Below are positions 1-5,419 of a stretch of 6,874 bases of DNA, piece by piece. The notes beneath the pieces are model-generated. The model saw only the letters and a program-made list of their open reading frames with translations, was not told where the DNA came from and did not search any database. The first letter of the stretch is position 1, and every line of letters starts with the position of its first letter. The position numbers were made by a program, and so were the translations under genes. Origin of the DNA: Leucobacter sp. (GTDB lineage: Bacteria; Actinomycetota; Actinomycetes; Actinomycetales; Microbacteriaceae). Location: positions 1-6,874 of the forward strand of contig JAGNOB010000092.1 in assembly GCA_017990305.1 (NCBI GenBank). Reading direction: 5' to 3'.

Positions 1-1
1 C

Positions 2-112
2 GAGTCAGAGTGGTTTTTCACATCCGTTGACGAGGCGAAAGCGTATGCGGGAACGGCAGAGTACTCGCAGCTTGTGCGGATCCTGAGCTCGCTGCATTTC
101 TCCACCCCGTGA
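2..112 (+). CDS. C-terminal fragment of a paralog of the next lipoprotein (5' end outside window)
   Basis: Reading from base 2, 36 residues are open up to a TGA at 110-112. I do not recognise a named family. The segment FFTSVDEAKAYAGTAEY and what follows align without gaps to the C-terminus of the gene at 165-917 (HFDSADEARAYMDTDEY), with about 14 identities in 30 positions including the DEA-x-AY, T-x-EY and L-x-R-x-L spacing. This makes it very probably the end of a tandem paralog, likely also a secreted lipoprotein, although its signal peptide is not in the window. The shared pattern predicts a final amphipathic helix with a short strand after it. Function is unknown. Only 52 nt separate its stop from the next start. 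Confidence 0.7.
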   Translation, partial: ESEWFFTSVDEAKAYAGTAEYSQLVRILSSLHFSTP

Positions 113-152
113 GTGCATAGCCAGAGCTGGCCAAGTCAGCCCCGGCGCACTC

Positions 153-158
153 TATGCT
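153..158 (+). promoter_or_regulatory. Candidate -10 box of a leaderless promoter
   Basis: TATGCT sits exactly at -12 to -7 relative to the A of the ATG at 165, and there is no convincing Shine-Dalgarno sequence before that ATG. This is the geometry of a leaderless transcript, which is common in actinobacteria. The -35 region is weak, so the call rests on the -10 match and its position. A similar arrangement occurs at 6809-6814. Confidence 0.4.
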
Positions 159-164
159 GAAGCA

Positions 165-917
165 ATGAGTGGCTCTGGGGCTGTTGTGCGTCGTTACCGA
201 ACCGGATTGGCGGCGTTTGCCGTTGTGTTAGCCGGTGGGCTGCTCGCGGGGTGCGCGCCGGAGCCCGTTGATCCACCGCCCACGGTCCCTGCGTCGCCGA
301 GCCCCACAGTCACGCCTTCGCCCACTCCTGCCCCGGAACCCGAGCCGACAGAAGCCGCGTGGGAACGATTCGTCGATCCACGCACCCCGGGCAGCTTCGA
401 GATCCCGCCGGGATGGAGCGTCGTCGAGAGCGAAGAGTCGGAGCCCGAGCACGAGATATTCAAGTTCGACCTCCTCGACACAGCAGGCACGAAACAGCTC
501 ACCTACGCCCGGAAGGTCATGGGCCTCGGAGGTGGCTGCGGCGGTGGCCCAAACAGCTACCTGGTCACCACGGAATTGGATGCGCAACCGCTCGAGGTCC
601 CCGGCTACGTGCCAACCTCGGATCCCTTCCCTGGCGTGGTGCCGCCACAATTTAGCTATCGAGTATTTGAGACCGTCCATGAGCCCGGTGTATTCGCGAC
701 CGTGGCGCTCTCCGACACGACTCCCACTGAGAGCTGCTTCTACTACAACCTCCTCATGGGCGACACCGGCTACGTGCAGTTCGCCGACACGCTCCAGGTG
801 AGCGTGAGCGATGCTGTGAAGCACTTCGACTCTGCCGACGAGGCCCGCGCCTACATGGACACCGACGAGTACGCGACGCTCAAGCGGGTGCTCCTGTCTT
901 TCCGTCTCGATAGCTGA
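165..917 (+). CDS. Secreted lipoprotein of unknown function, paralog of the upstream gene
   Basis: This 250-residue protein is predicted to be exported and anchored to the outer face of the membrane. Residues 9-12 are basic (RRYR), residues 14-29 are hydrophobic, and LLAG-C30 is a good lipobox, so the mature protein should start at lipidated Cys30. Residues 32-62 form a Pro/Ser/Thr-rich linker with TPSPTP-like repeats. The globular part (about 64-250) opens with a PGSFEIPPGW segment, a pattern seen in several actinobacterial secreted alpha/beta proteins. It contains only two cysteines, C125 in a glycine-rich loop and C191, which could form a disulfide. The C-terminal 33 residues match the tail of the preceding gene. 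I see no catalytic motif and cannot assign a function. The ATG at 165 lacks a clear ribosome-binding site but fits a leaderless promoter; a GTG at 186 (residue 8) would keep the signal peptide and is an alternative start. The gene runs convergently into the permease gene, 24 nt between stops. Confidence 0.85.
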   Translation: MSGSGAVVRRYRTGLAAFAVVLAGGLLAGCAPEPVDPPPTVPASPSPTVTPSPTPAPEPEPTEAAWERFVDPRTPGSFEIPPGWSVVESEESEPEHEIFKFDLLDTAGTKQLTYARKVMGLGGGCGGGPNSYLVTTELDAQPLEVPGYVPTSDPFPGVVPPQFSYRVFETVHEPGVFATVALSDTTPTESCFYYNLLMGDTGYVQFADTLQVSVSDAVKHFDSADEARAYMDTDEYATLKRVLLSFRLDS

Positions 918-939
918 GCGTGAACGACAGGAGCACCCG
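885..939. terminator. 14-bp perfect inverted repeat between convergent genes; candidate bidirectional terminator
   Basis: CGGGTGCTCCTGTC at 885-898 is the exact reverse complement of GACAGGAGCACCCG at 926-939, with a 27-nt loop. The left arm lies inside the last codons of the plus-strand lipoprotein gene, whose TGA is in the loop. The right arm ends 2 nt from the TAG of the minus-strand permease gene. Either transcript can form the same GC-rich hairpin at its end. No U-tract follows on either strand, so it is not a textbook intrinsic terminator; U-less hairpins have been proposed as terminators in actinobacteria. It could also protect 3' ends. Confidence 0.6.
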
Positions 940-941
940 GG

Positions 942-2183
942 CTACCCGCTGAGCGCGGCAGTCGGCGAGACACGCGCCGCTCGCCACGCAGGGATGATTC
1001 CGGCGAGCGCGCCCACGATGAGCGTGGATCCGATCGCGGCTACTGGCACGTAGGCGGGAAGCGCGAAGGGGAGCCCGCCGCCGGAGGCGAAGGCCGCCGT
1101 AGCAGCCGCGCCAAGTGCGGCCCCGGCAATCCCGCCGAGCGCCGACAGCACGAGGGCCTCGCCAAGGAACTGGCGCCGGATGTGCGCGCGGCGGGCGCCG
1201 ATGGCCCGACGCAACCCGATCTCCCGACGTCGCTCCATCACCGAGATGATCATTGTGTTGGCGACGCCGATCCCGCCGACCAACAGGCCGAGCGAGCCCA
1301 GCCCGAGCAGCATGCCTGTGAAGGTCTCGTCAGCGACCCCTTTCGCCGCGAGCGCGTCCGAGGGTCGTGAAACCTTGACCGCGCCTGGCTTTTCAGGGCT
1401 CAGGCTCGCAGCGAGCAGCTCACGAGTCTTAGCGATGTTCTCCTCAGCCGCTCTCATGTAGAGCCGTGTCGGGGAGCCGTCAAAGCCAAGTCGTTCGGCG
1501 GCGACGGCGACACCCACGAGCGCCGACGTGTCGAGCTCGGGCGCGAGCTCGACACGGTCGAGAATGCCCACGACCGAGAAGTGCTGCCCGCCCAGCCAGA
1601 CGAGTGTGCCAGGGCGATCCACCCCGAGCTGCTTGGCCGCGCTGTTACCGAGCACGACAGCCGGGAAGTTCGCGGTCGCATCGTTCAACCAGGCCCCTGA
1701 GCGCAGCTTCGCCTCGAGTACGTCGCGTAACCCGGTATCCGCTGCCCGCACTGAAAGCCCGCCACTCTGCTCAGGCGGGATGAGCTCGCTCCGGTATACG
1801 CGGGCATCGGCTACGACACCGGTTCCCGCAGTTTGGAGTGCGCCTGTGACGCGATCGGCCCGCCCGCTTGCGTCGTTTGGGAGCGGGATCTCCTTGCCGA
1901 ACAGGTCGGTCCCTGATTCGACAGTGAGGAGATTCGTGCCGAGCGCATCTAGCTCTTGCTGCAATTTGGCCTGGCTCGATGCAGAGATGCCGAGCACCGC
2001 GACCATCGCAGCAATACCGATCGCGATGCCGAGTGCCGAGAGCACTGCGCGCAGGGGCCGCGCTCGGATTCCCGATGTGCTCAGCGCGATGAGGTCGAGT
2101 GACCGAAGCCGAGAGCGCTCACGGGCAGCCCGGGTCGTCGGCTCGTTCGCGGGCGGTGCCGGTTCGTGTGTTGAGCCTGTCAT
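942..2183 (-). CDS. MacB/FtsX-type ABC transporter permease
   Basis: This 413-residue protein is the membrane subunit of the exporter encoded by this operon. It has the four-helix MacB plan. An N-terminal cytosolic stretch with many Arg residues (18-45) leads to TM1 at about 46-67. A large extracytoplasmic MacB_PCD-like domain spans about 68-285. TM2 follows (about 290-315), then the cytosolic MERRREIGLRRAIGA motif (316-330) typical of the family and expected to contact the ATPase. TM3 is at about 343-366 and TM4 at about 378-398, and the C-terminus is PAWRAARVSPTAAL, another family hallmark. Proteins of this type do not usually carry substrate through a channel; they transmit ATPase motion to the external domain and adaptor (MacB mechanotransmission model). 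The ATG at 2183 overlaps the ATPase stop by 4 nt (ATGA), implying translational coupling. It is the last gene of the operon. Length is normal, and the ATPase is a separate gene as in YknXYZ systems rather than fused as in enterobacterial MacB. Substrate is unknown. Confidence 0.93.
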   Translation of the reverse strand: MTGSTHEPAPPANEPTTRAARERSRLRSLDLIALSTSGIRARPLRAVLSALGIAIGIAAMVAVLGISASSQAKLQQELDALGTNLLTVESGTDLFGKEIPLPNDASGRADRVTGALQTAGTGVVADARVYRSELIPPEQSGGLSVRAADTGLRDVLEAKLRSGAWLNDATANFPAVVLGNSAAKQLGVDRPGTLVWLGGQHFSVVGILDRVELAPELDTSALVGVAVAAERLGFDGSPTRLYMRAAEENIAKTRELLAASLSPEKPGAVKVSRPSDALAAKGVADETFTGMLLGLGSLGLLVGGIGVANTMIISVMERRREIGLRRAIGARRAHIRRQFLGEALVLSALGGIAGAALGAAATAAFASGGGLPFALPAYVPVAAIGSTLIVGALAGIIPAWRAARVSPTAALSG

Positions 2184-2926
2184 CTGCTGCCGCCTTCATC
2201 TGGAAGCTGAACCTGCCGGTGTTGATCCGCCGTGAACGCCGGGTAAGTCAGGTCGCCCGCTGGCAGCCGATCGTCCTGTAGTCGGCCGTCGAGCACACGT
2301 TCACAGCGAGGGAGCGTTGCCGCGAGTTCGCGGTCGTGCGTAATCATCACGATCGTCGTACCCTCCTTGTTGAGCTGCCTGAGTAACTGCATCACGCTCT
2401 CGCCAGAGGTCTGGTCGAGGTTGCCCGTCGGCTCGTCGGCGAGAAGAATCTCGGGGCGACCAACGGTTGCGCGAGCGATTGCGACGCGCTGACGCTCACC
2501 GCCCGAAAGCTGGTTCGGGCGGTGATCGAGCCGGTGTCCGAGGCCGACCCGCTCGAGCGCCGCTCGGGCCTGCTGCCTTCGCGTCGCGCGGGAGCTGCCC
2601 CGGTAGAGCAGGCCGTCGCTGACGTTATCGACTGCGGATCGTCCCTCGGTGAGGTGGAACTGCTGGAAGACGAACCCGATTCGCCTCCCTCGAAGATCAG
2701 ACAGCGCGTTGTCTCCGAGATCCGACACATCCTGCCCCGCGACGCTGACGCGCCCCGTTGTCGCGCGATCGAGCGTGCCGAGAATGTTGAGCAGCGTCGT
2801 TTTCCCCGACCCTGATGGGCCAACGAGCCCGAGGAACTCGCCGGCCGCGACGTGGAGATCCACGCCGCGAAGCACCTGCGTTGGTGGGTCACCGAAACTC
2901 CGGGTGATGCCTTCGAGCCTGATCAT
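2180..2926 (-). CDS. ABC transporter ATP-binding protein, MacB/LolD/YknY class
   Basis: This 248-residue cytosolic ATPase powers the permease encoded next to it. All core motifs are intact: Walker A GPSGSGKT (36-43), Q-loop glutamine 88 in FVFQQF, signature LSGGERQ (140-146), Walker B ILLADE with catalytic Glu165, D-loop around NLD (169-171), and H-loop His197 in MITHD. The LADEPTGNLD wording is characteristic of the lipoprotein-release/macrolide-export (MacB/LolD/FtsE-like) branch. After the core, about 30 polar residues form a tail that is somewhat longer than usual and has no recognised domain. The ATG at 2926 overlaps the adaptor stop by 4 nt (ATGA at 2923-2926), and its own stop overlaps the permease start in the same way, so the three proteins are probably made in a coordinated ratio. 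Confidence 0.95.
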   Translation of the reverse strand: MIRLEGITRSFGDPPTQVLRGVDLHVAAGEFLGLVGPSGSGKTTLLNILGTLDRATTGRVSVAGQDVSDLGDNALSDLRGRRIGFVFQQFHLTEGRSAVDNVSDGLLYRGSSRATRRQQARAALERVGLGHRLDHRPNQLSGGERQRVAIARATVGRPEILLADEPTGNLDQTSGESVMQLLRQLNKEGTTIVMITHDRELAATLPRCERVLDGRLQDDRLPAGDLTYPAFTADQHRQVQLPDEGGSR

Positions 2927-3990
2927 GCCTCTGCCACCACGACGGTAGTTCCGGCATCGATGCCCTCGCCCGAGATCTCGACGAGCCCGCCAGCGAAGAG
3001 ACCCGTCTCGACCTTCACCTGCTTCGTGCCGTCTCCTCCCGGCTGCACGACCTCGAGCCCGTAGCCGCCGCCGGGCATTGCGAGCAGCGCGCCGATCGGC
3101 ACCGAGAGCACGTCTTCTCGGGTCTCGCTCGTGAACGAGACACGCACGCCGGCGCGGTCGATCGCCGCCGCATCGTCGGGCGAGTCGAGCGTTACGGTGA
3201 CTGGGATGACGGGTGCGGTCTCGCCGCCTCCCTGTTCTTGCTTGTCGGGTTCGCGGGGCGGATCCACCGCGGTGACCGTCCCGGCCGTCTTCGCGCCTCC
3301 CGGTAGCTCGACCTCGACAGCTGCCCCGACGACGGCGAGCTTTTGTTGGGCGAGCTTGAGATCGACGGTGACGTTCTTGCCGAGGTCGGTCACGCGCAGA
3401 ATCGCCGTGCCAGGGGAAGTCGCAGCGCCAACCGCGAGTTCGGACGCGGCAACGCGAAGTGGCCCTGGCGCGAAGTGGATCTCACCAAGCCCGATCGTTC
3501 CCGTGACCGCCCGGCCAGTGCCCTCCTGCCAAAACCTGATGCCGATGCGCGTGTTGTCGTCGAAGACGTCGTCAGGCTCAGCCCAGAAGTATCCGAGCGC
3601 GACGAGCGTTTCCTCGAGCTGGCGCACGTCTGGCCCGCGGGTCATGCCCAGCTCGAACGGTCGCCACTGGGGGAGAGCGCCGGTGAAGAGCACGGTCGGG
3701 ATGTTGTCAACAGAGAACAGTTGTCCACCCACAGCAACATTTGATCCGGCGGGTGCGAGCGAGGTCAACGTACCCTCCCCGCCGGCGATCGTGCGCTCGC
3801 CGACGTGCCCGAGGCTGCCCTGCACGAGTGTCTTCTCGGAGAGATCGCCGCGGACCACCTCTGCGGTCGCGCTCGGTGGTGGCGGCTTCTCCTCCGCGGG
3901 CTTGCTCGCCGGCTGCAGGAGTACGAAGCCGGTGGCCGCGAGGCCGACAACGGCAACCCCAGCGGCGACGGCGATCCACATCTTTCGCAC
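2923..3990 (-). CDS. Membrane-fusion (MacA/YknX-like) adaptor with an inserted peptidoglycan-binding domain
   Basis: This 355-residue protein is predicted to be anchored by one N-terminal helix (about 5-25) and to project outside the membrane, where it would couple the permease to the cell wall. After a Pro-rich stretch (31-40) come the first half of a lipoyl/barrel-sandwich domain (about 43-102, with EGTLTSLAPAGSNVAVGGQL) and then a PG_binding_1-like domain (about 113-165, with RGPDVRQLEETLVALGYF, a DDNTRIGIRFWQ helix and TGTIG). The second lipoyl half follows (about 175-205, PGTAILRVTDL), then beta-barrel and membrane-proximal domains. In Gram-negative MacA the position between the lipoyl halves holds a coiled-coil hairpin that reaches TolC; that hairpin is absent here. 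The start is taken as GTG 3990, 4 nt after the upstream stop, with AGG 8 nt before it; an ATG three codons later (3981) is an alternative. Its stop overlaps the ATPase start. Confidence 0.88.
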   Translation of the reverse strand: MRKMWIAVAAGVAVVGLAATGFVLLQPASKPAEEKPPPPSATAEVVRGDLSEKTLVQGSLGHVGERTIAGGEGTLTSLAPAGSNVAVGGQLFSVDNIPTVLFTGALPQWRPFELGMTRGPDVRQLEETLVALGYFWAEPDDVFDDNTRIGIRFWQEGTGRAVTGTIGLGEIHFAPGPLRVAASELAVGAATSPGTAILRVTDLGKNVTVDLKLAQQKLAVVGAAVEVELPGGAKTAGTVTAVDPPREPDKQEQGGGETAPVIPVTVTLDSPDDAAAIDRAGVRVSFTSETREDVLSVPIGALLAMPGGGYGLEVVQPGGDGTKQVKVETGLFAGGLVEISGEGIDAGTTVVVAEA

Positions 3991-3994
3991 CGCG

Positions 3995-4513
3995 CTAGCC
4001 TGCGTCCGCGCTTACGCCCGAGACGCCGCAGGCCTCGAGTGCCTCAGGCGGCATTGACTGGTCGATCGTGATGCCGCCGTCTGCGGCGGGATCATCAATA
4101 TCGACGCCCTGCTCGCGCAGGCACTTCGTGAACTCCAGCATTTCCTCCCGCAGCTGCTCATCGCTGATTGGCTGCCCATCTTCGCCGAGCGGCGCGGGCG
4201 GGTCACCGATCTTGGTTCGGCAGGTCTGGTCGGCCTCGTCGAAGGCCTCAATGCCGCCGAGCGCCTCGATGTCGAGCGCAGGCATTGCCGCGTTCGGGTC
4301 GGGGTCGGGATCGGGGTAGTCGAGCCCCTCGTCTTGCATGCAGGTCGCATACTTCACAGACCAAGCGTGGTAATCCTCTGCTTCCGTGCCGGTTCCAGAA
4401 CTATCGGTCTCACCGAGCGGCTCGGGGTCGGCAGATGAGCACCCCGCGAGTAAGAGTGCCGCTATGGGCAGTGCGAGCAGGGCGCTGCGGCGCCACGAAT
4501 GGGTGCGGGTCAT
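3995..4513 (-). CDS. Small lipoprotein with a duplicated Cys-pair motif, first gene of the exporter operon
   Basis: This 172-residue protein starts MTRTHSWRRS, has a hydrophobic stretch at 11-23 and a lipobox LLAG-C25, so it is predicted to be a surface-anchored lipoprotein. The ATG at 4513 is preceded by AAAGGA with 7 nt between AGGA and ATG; an in-frame ATG at 4642 would add 43 residues, bury the signal peptide and lacks support. The mature part has an internal duplication. YATCMQDEGLDYPDP (55-69) corresponds to FTKCLREQGVDIDDP (128-142), and each unit is followed by a second cysteine (C98 and C162). Its four mature-domain cysteines, C58/C98 and C131/C162, suggest one disulfide per repeat. 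A DPDPDPN run (68-74) follows the first motif. Similar small proteins accompany ABC exporter operons in actinobacteria, to my recollection, but I know no assigned function. It may be a substrate-binding or accessory subunit. It lies 4 nt upstream of the adaptor. Confidence 0.8.
   Translation of the reverse strand: MTRTHSWRRSALLALPIAALLLAGCSSADPEPLGETDSSGTGTEAEDYHAWSVKYATCMQDEGLDYPDPDPDPNAAMPALDIEALGGIEAFDEADQTCRTKIGDPPAPLGEDGQPISDEQLREEMLEFTKCLREQGVDIDDPAADGGITIDQSMPPEALEACGVSGVSADAG
4296..4316 (+). repeat. Short GGGGTC-type tandem repeat with G-quadruplex motif
   Basis: The plus strand reads four runs of three to four G separated by TC, TC and ATC, a match to the canonical G3+N1-7 quadruplex pattern with very short loops. 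It encodes the DPDPDP stretch of the lipoprotein on the minus strand, so the G-rich strand is the template strand for that gene and the mRNA is C-rich. It is also a roughly 6-nt tandem repeat that could change copy number by slippage while keeping the reading frame. Confidence 0.55.
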
Positions 4514-4536
4514 AATCGATTCCTTTCGAGGGTGGG

Positions 4537-4554
4537 CGGCTGGTGACCCAGCCG
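4537..4554 (-). promoter_or_regulatory. Hairpin in the 5' leader of the exporter operon
   Basis: CGGCTGG and CCAGCCG form a perfect 7-bp stem around a 4-nt loop. On the minus strand it lies 23 nt upstream of the lipoprotein ATG and about 12 nt upstream of its Shine-Dalgarno sequence. It could stabilise the transcript, tune translation, or be the inverted-repeat site of a DNA-binding protein. The symmetry itself is certain; the role is inference. Confidence 0.45.
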
Positions 4555-4612
4555 GAAACCAGTTCATCGGGTAGGACGTTATGAGGGCGTCAGGAAAATC
4601 GCAGATCTTTTT

Positions 4613-4641
4613 CTTATACAGCTCGTGTTTGATTGTGTGCA
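4613..4641 (-). promoter_or_regulatory. Candidate promoter of the exporter operon
   Basis: On the minus strand TGCACA (4641-4636, four of six matches to TTGACA) is followed after exactly 17 nt by TATAAG (4618-4613, five of six matches to TATAAT). Transcription would begin near 4606, giving a leader of about 90 nt that includes the hairpin at 4537-4554. The -35 element is part of the 8-bp palindrome TGTGCACA (4636-4643). On the other strand, TATACA at 4615-4620 is a possible but weaker -10 for the two-component genes, so the two promoters may overlap. Confidence 0.45.
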
Positions 4642-4683
4642 CAGGCGGAACGCGCAGGTCCAGTGCGCCAGCCGCGCGGAAAC

Positions 4684-4687
4684 GGAG
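4684..4687 (+). promoter_or_regulatory. Ribosome-binding site that sets the response regulator start
   Basis: GGAG ends 6 nt before the ATG at 4694. The ATG at 4688 touches it directly and is therefore too close. This spacing, plus the fact that translation from 4694 begins exactly at the receiver-domain sequence MRVLIVEDE, favours 4694 as the start. Confidence 0.6.
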
Positions 4688-4693
4688 ATGATC

Positions 4694-5419
4694 ATGCGGG
4701 TGTTAATCGTCGAGGACGAGGCCTACCTAGCGGAGGCGGTACAGACGGTCCTTCGCCGGGCGTCGATCGCCGCTGACATCGCCCCTGACGGCGAAACGGC
4801 CGTCGAGACCCTCGGCCACACCGAATACGACGTCATGCTCCTTGACCGGGATCTCCCGGGGATGCACGGCGATGACGTTTGCCGCTGGGCGATCGAGCAC
4901 GTGCCGGGCACGCGTATTCTCATGCTCACAGCTGCCAGCTTGCTCGACGATAAAGTAGACGGCTTCGCGCTCGGCGCAGACGACTACCTCGTGAAGCCCT
5001 TCGAATTCCCCGAGCTCATCGCACGGTTGCAGGCGCTCCACCGGCGCAACGCGACCCCACTGCCGCCTGTGCTGCAAGCGCACGGCGTGACACTCGACCC
5101 CTTTCGGCAGGAGGTGTTTCGTGACGGACGCTACGTGAAGCTCAGCCGCAAAGAGTTCGCGCTGCTGCGAGCACTCCTCGAAGCGGACGGTGGCGTGCTG
5201 AGTGCCGAGCAGCTCCTCGAGCGGGCGTGGGACGAGAACGCTGACCCTTTCACGAACGCGATCAGGGTCACCGTGTCGACGCTGCGCAAGCGCCTCGGGG
5301 AGCCGTGGATCATTCACACGGTGGCAGGCGTTGGGTATCGGGTTGGGGAGCCCGAGGCTGCGGGGGTCGCGGGATCTGCCCAGAGAACGGGCACGGGCGA
5401 GCTGGGCGTCACGCTGTGA
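4694..5419 (+). CDS. OmpR/PhoB-family response regulator
   Basis: This 241-residue cytosolic DNA-binding regulator has a receiver domain at 1-115. The acidic pair Glu7/Asp8, phospho-acceptor Asp51 (in VMLLDRDLPGM), switch Thr79 (LMLTAA) and Lys101 (DDYLVKPF) are all present, so it should be phosphorylated in the normal way. A winged-helix OmpR-type domain occupies about 125-217, with KLSRKEFALLRALL, the recognition-helix region NAIRVTVSTLRKRL and the terminal hairpin HTVAGVGYRV. About 24 residues rich in Gly/Ala follow the wing, longer than the usual end, and their last codons overlap the kinase gene. The start at 4694 was chosen from the Shine-Dalgarno spacing; earlier in-frame ATGs at 4625 and 4688 are less likely. 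The partner is the kinase encoded immediately downstream, with a GTGA overlap. Divergent placement from the exporter operon suggests that the shared intergenic region contains its target site, which I cannot pinpoint. Confidence 0.93.
   Translation: MRVLIVEDEAYLAEAVQTVLRRASIAADIAPDGETAVETLGHTEYDVMLLDRDLPGMHGDDVCRWAIEHVPGTRILMLTAASLLDDKVDGFALGADDYLVKPFEFPELIARLQALHRRNATPLPPVLQAHGVTLDPFRQEVFRDGRYVKLSRKEFALLRALLEADGGVLSAEQLLERAWDENADPFTNAIRVTVSTLRKRLGEPWIIHTVAGVGYRVGEPEAAGVAGSAQRTGTGELGVTL

Noticed and set aside
228..824. A 198-codon minus-strand frame opposite the lipoprotein gene
   Set aside because: The plus-strand gene has a signal peptide, a lipobox and a paralog; the antisense frame has no motif.
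1528..2235. A 235-codon open frame on the plus strand opposite the permease and ATPase
   Set aside because: It is antisense to the permease, has no recognisable motif, and shows biased Ser/Arg/Ala composition typical of shadow frames.
3131..4057. A 308-codon open frame on the plus strand opposite the adaptor gene
   Set aside because: It lies antisense to a well-supported adaptor with recognisable domains. Its product is a Ser/Pro/Thr/Arg-rich low-complexity string, as expected from the complement of GC-rich coding sequence.
4571..4600. Possible direct repeats (AGG-centred) as regulator binding sites
   Set aside because: The units at about 4573, 4584 and 4592 match poorly and have uneven spacing of 11 and 8 nt, so they are not supported as OmpR-type sites.
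4514..4642. N-terminal extension of the four-Cys lipoprotein from ATG 4642
   Set aside because: It would place 43 polar residues before the signal peptide. The ATG at 4513 has a good Shine-Dalgarno sequence.
4625..4693. N-terminal extension of the response regulator from ATG 4625
   Set aside because: The receiver domain begins at the ATG at 4694, which has a well-spaced GGAG. The upstream residues are atypical and overlap the predicted promoter region.
5305..5415. Kinase start at ATG 5305
   Set aside because: This would lie deep inside the regulator's winged-helix coding region. The GTG at 5416 overlapping the regulator stop is the standard coupled arrangement.
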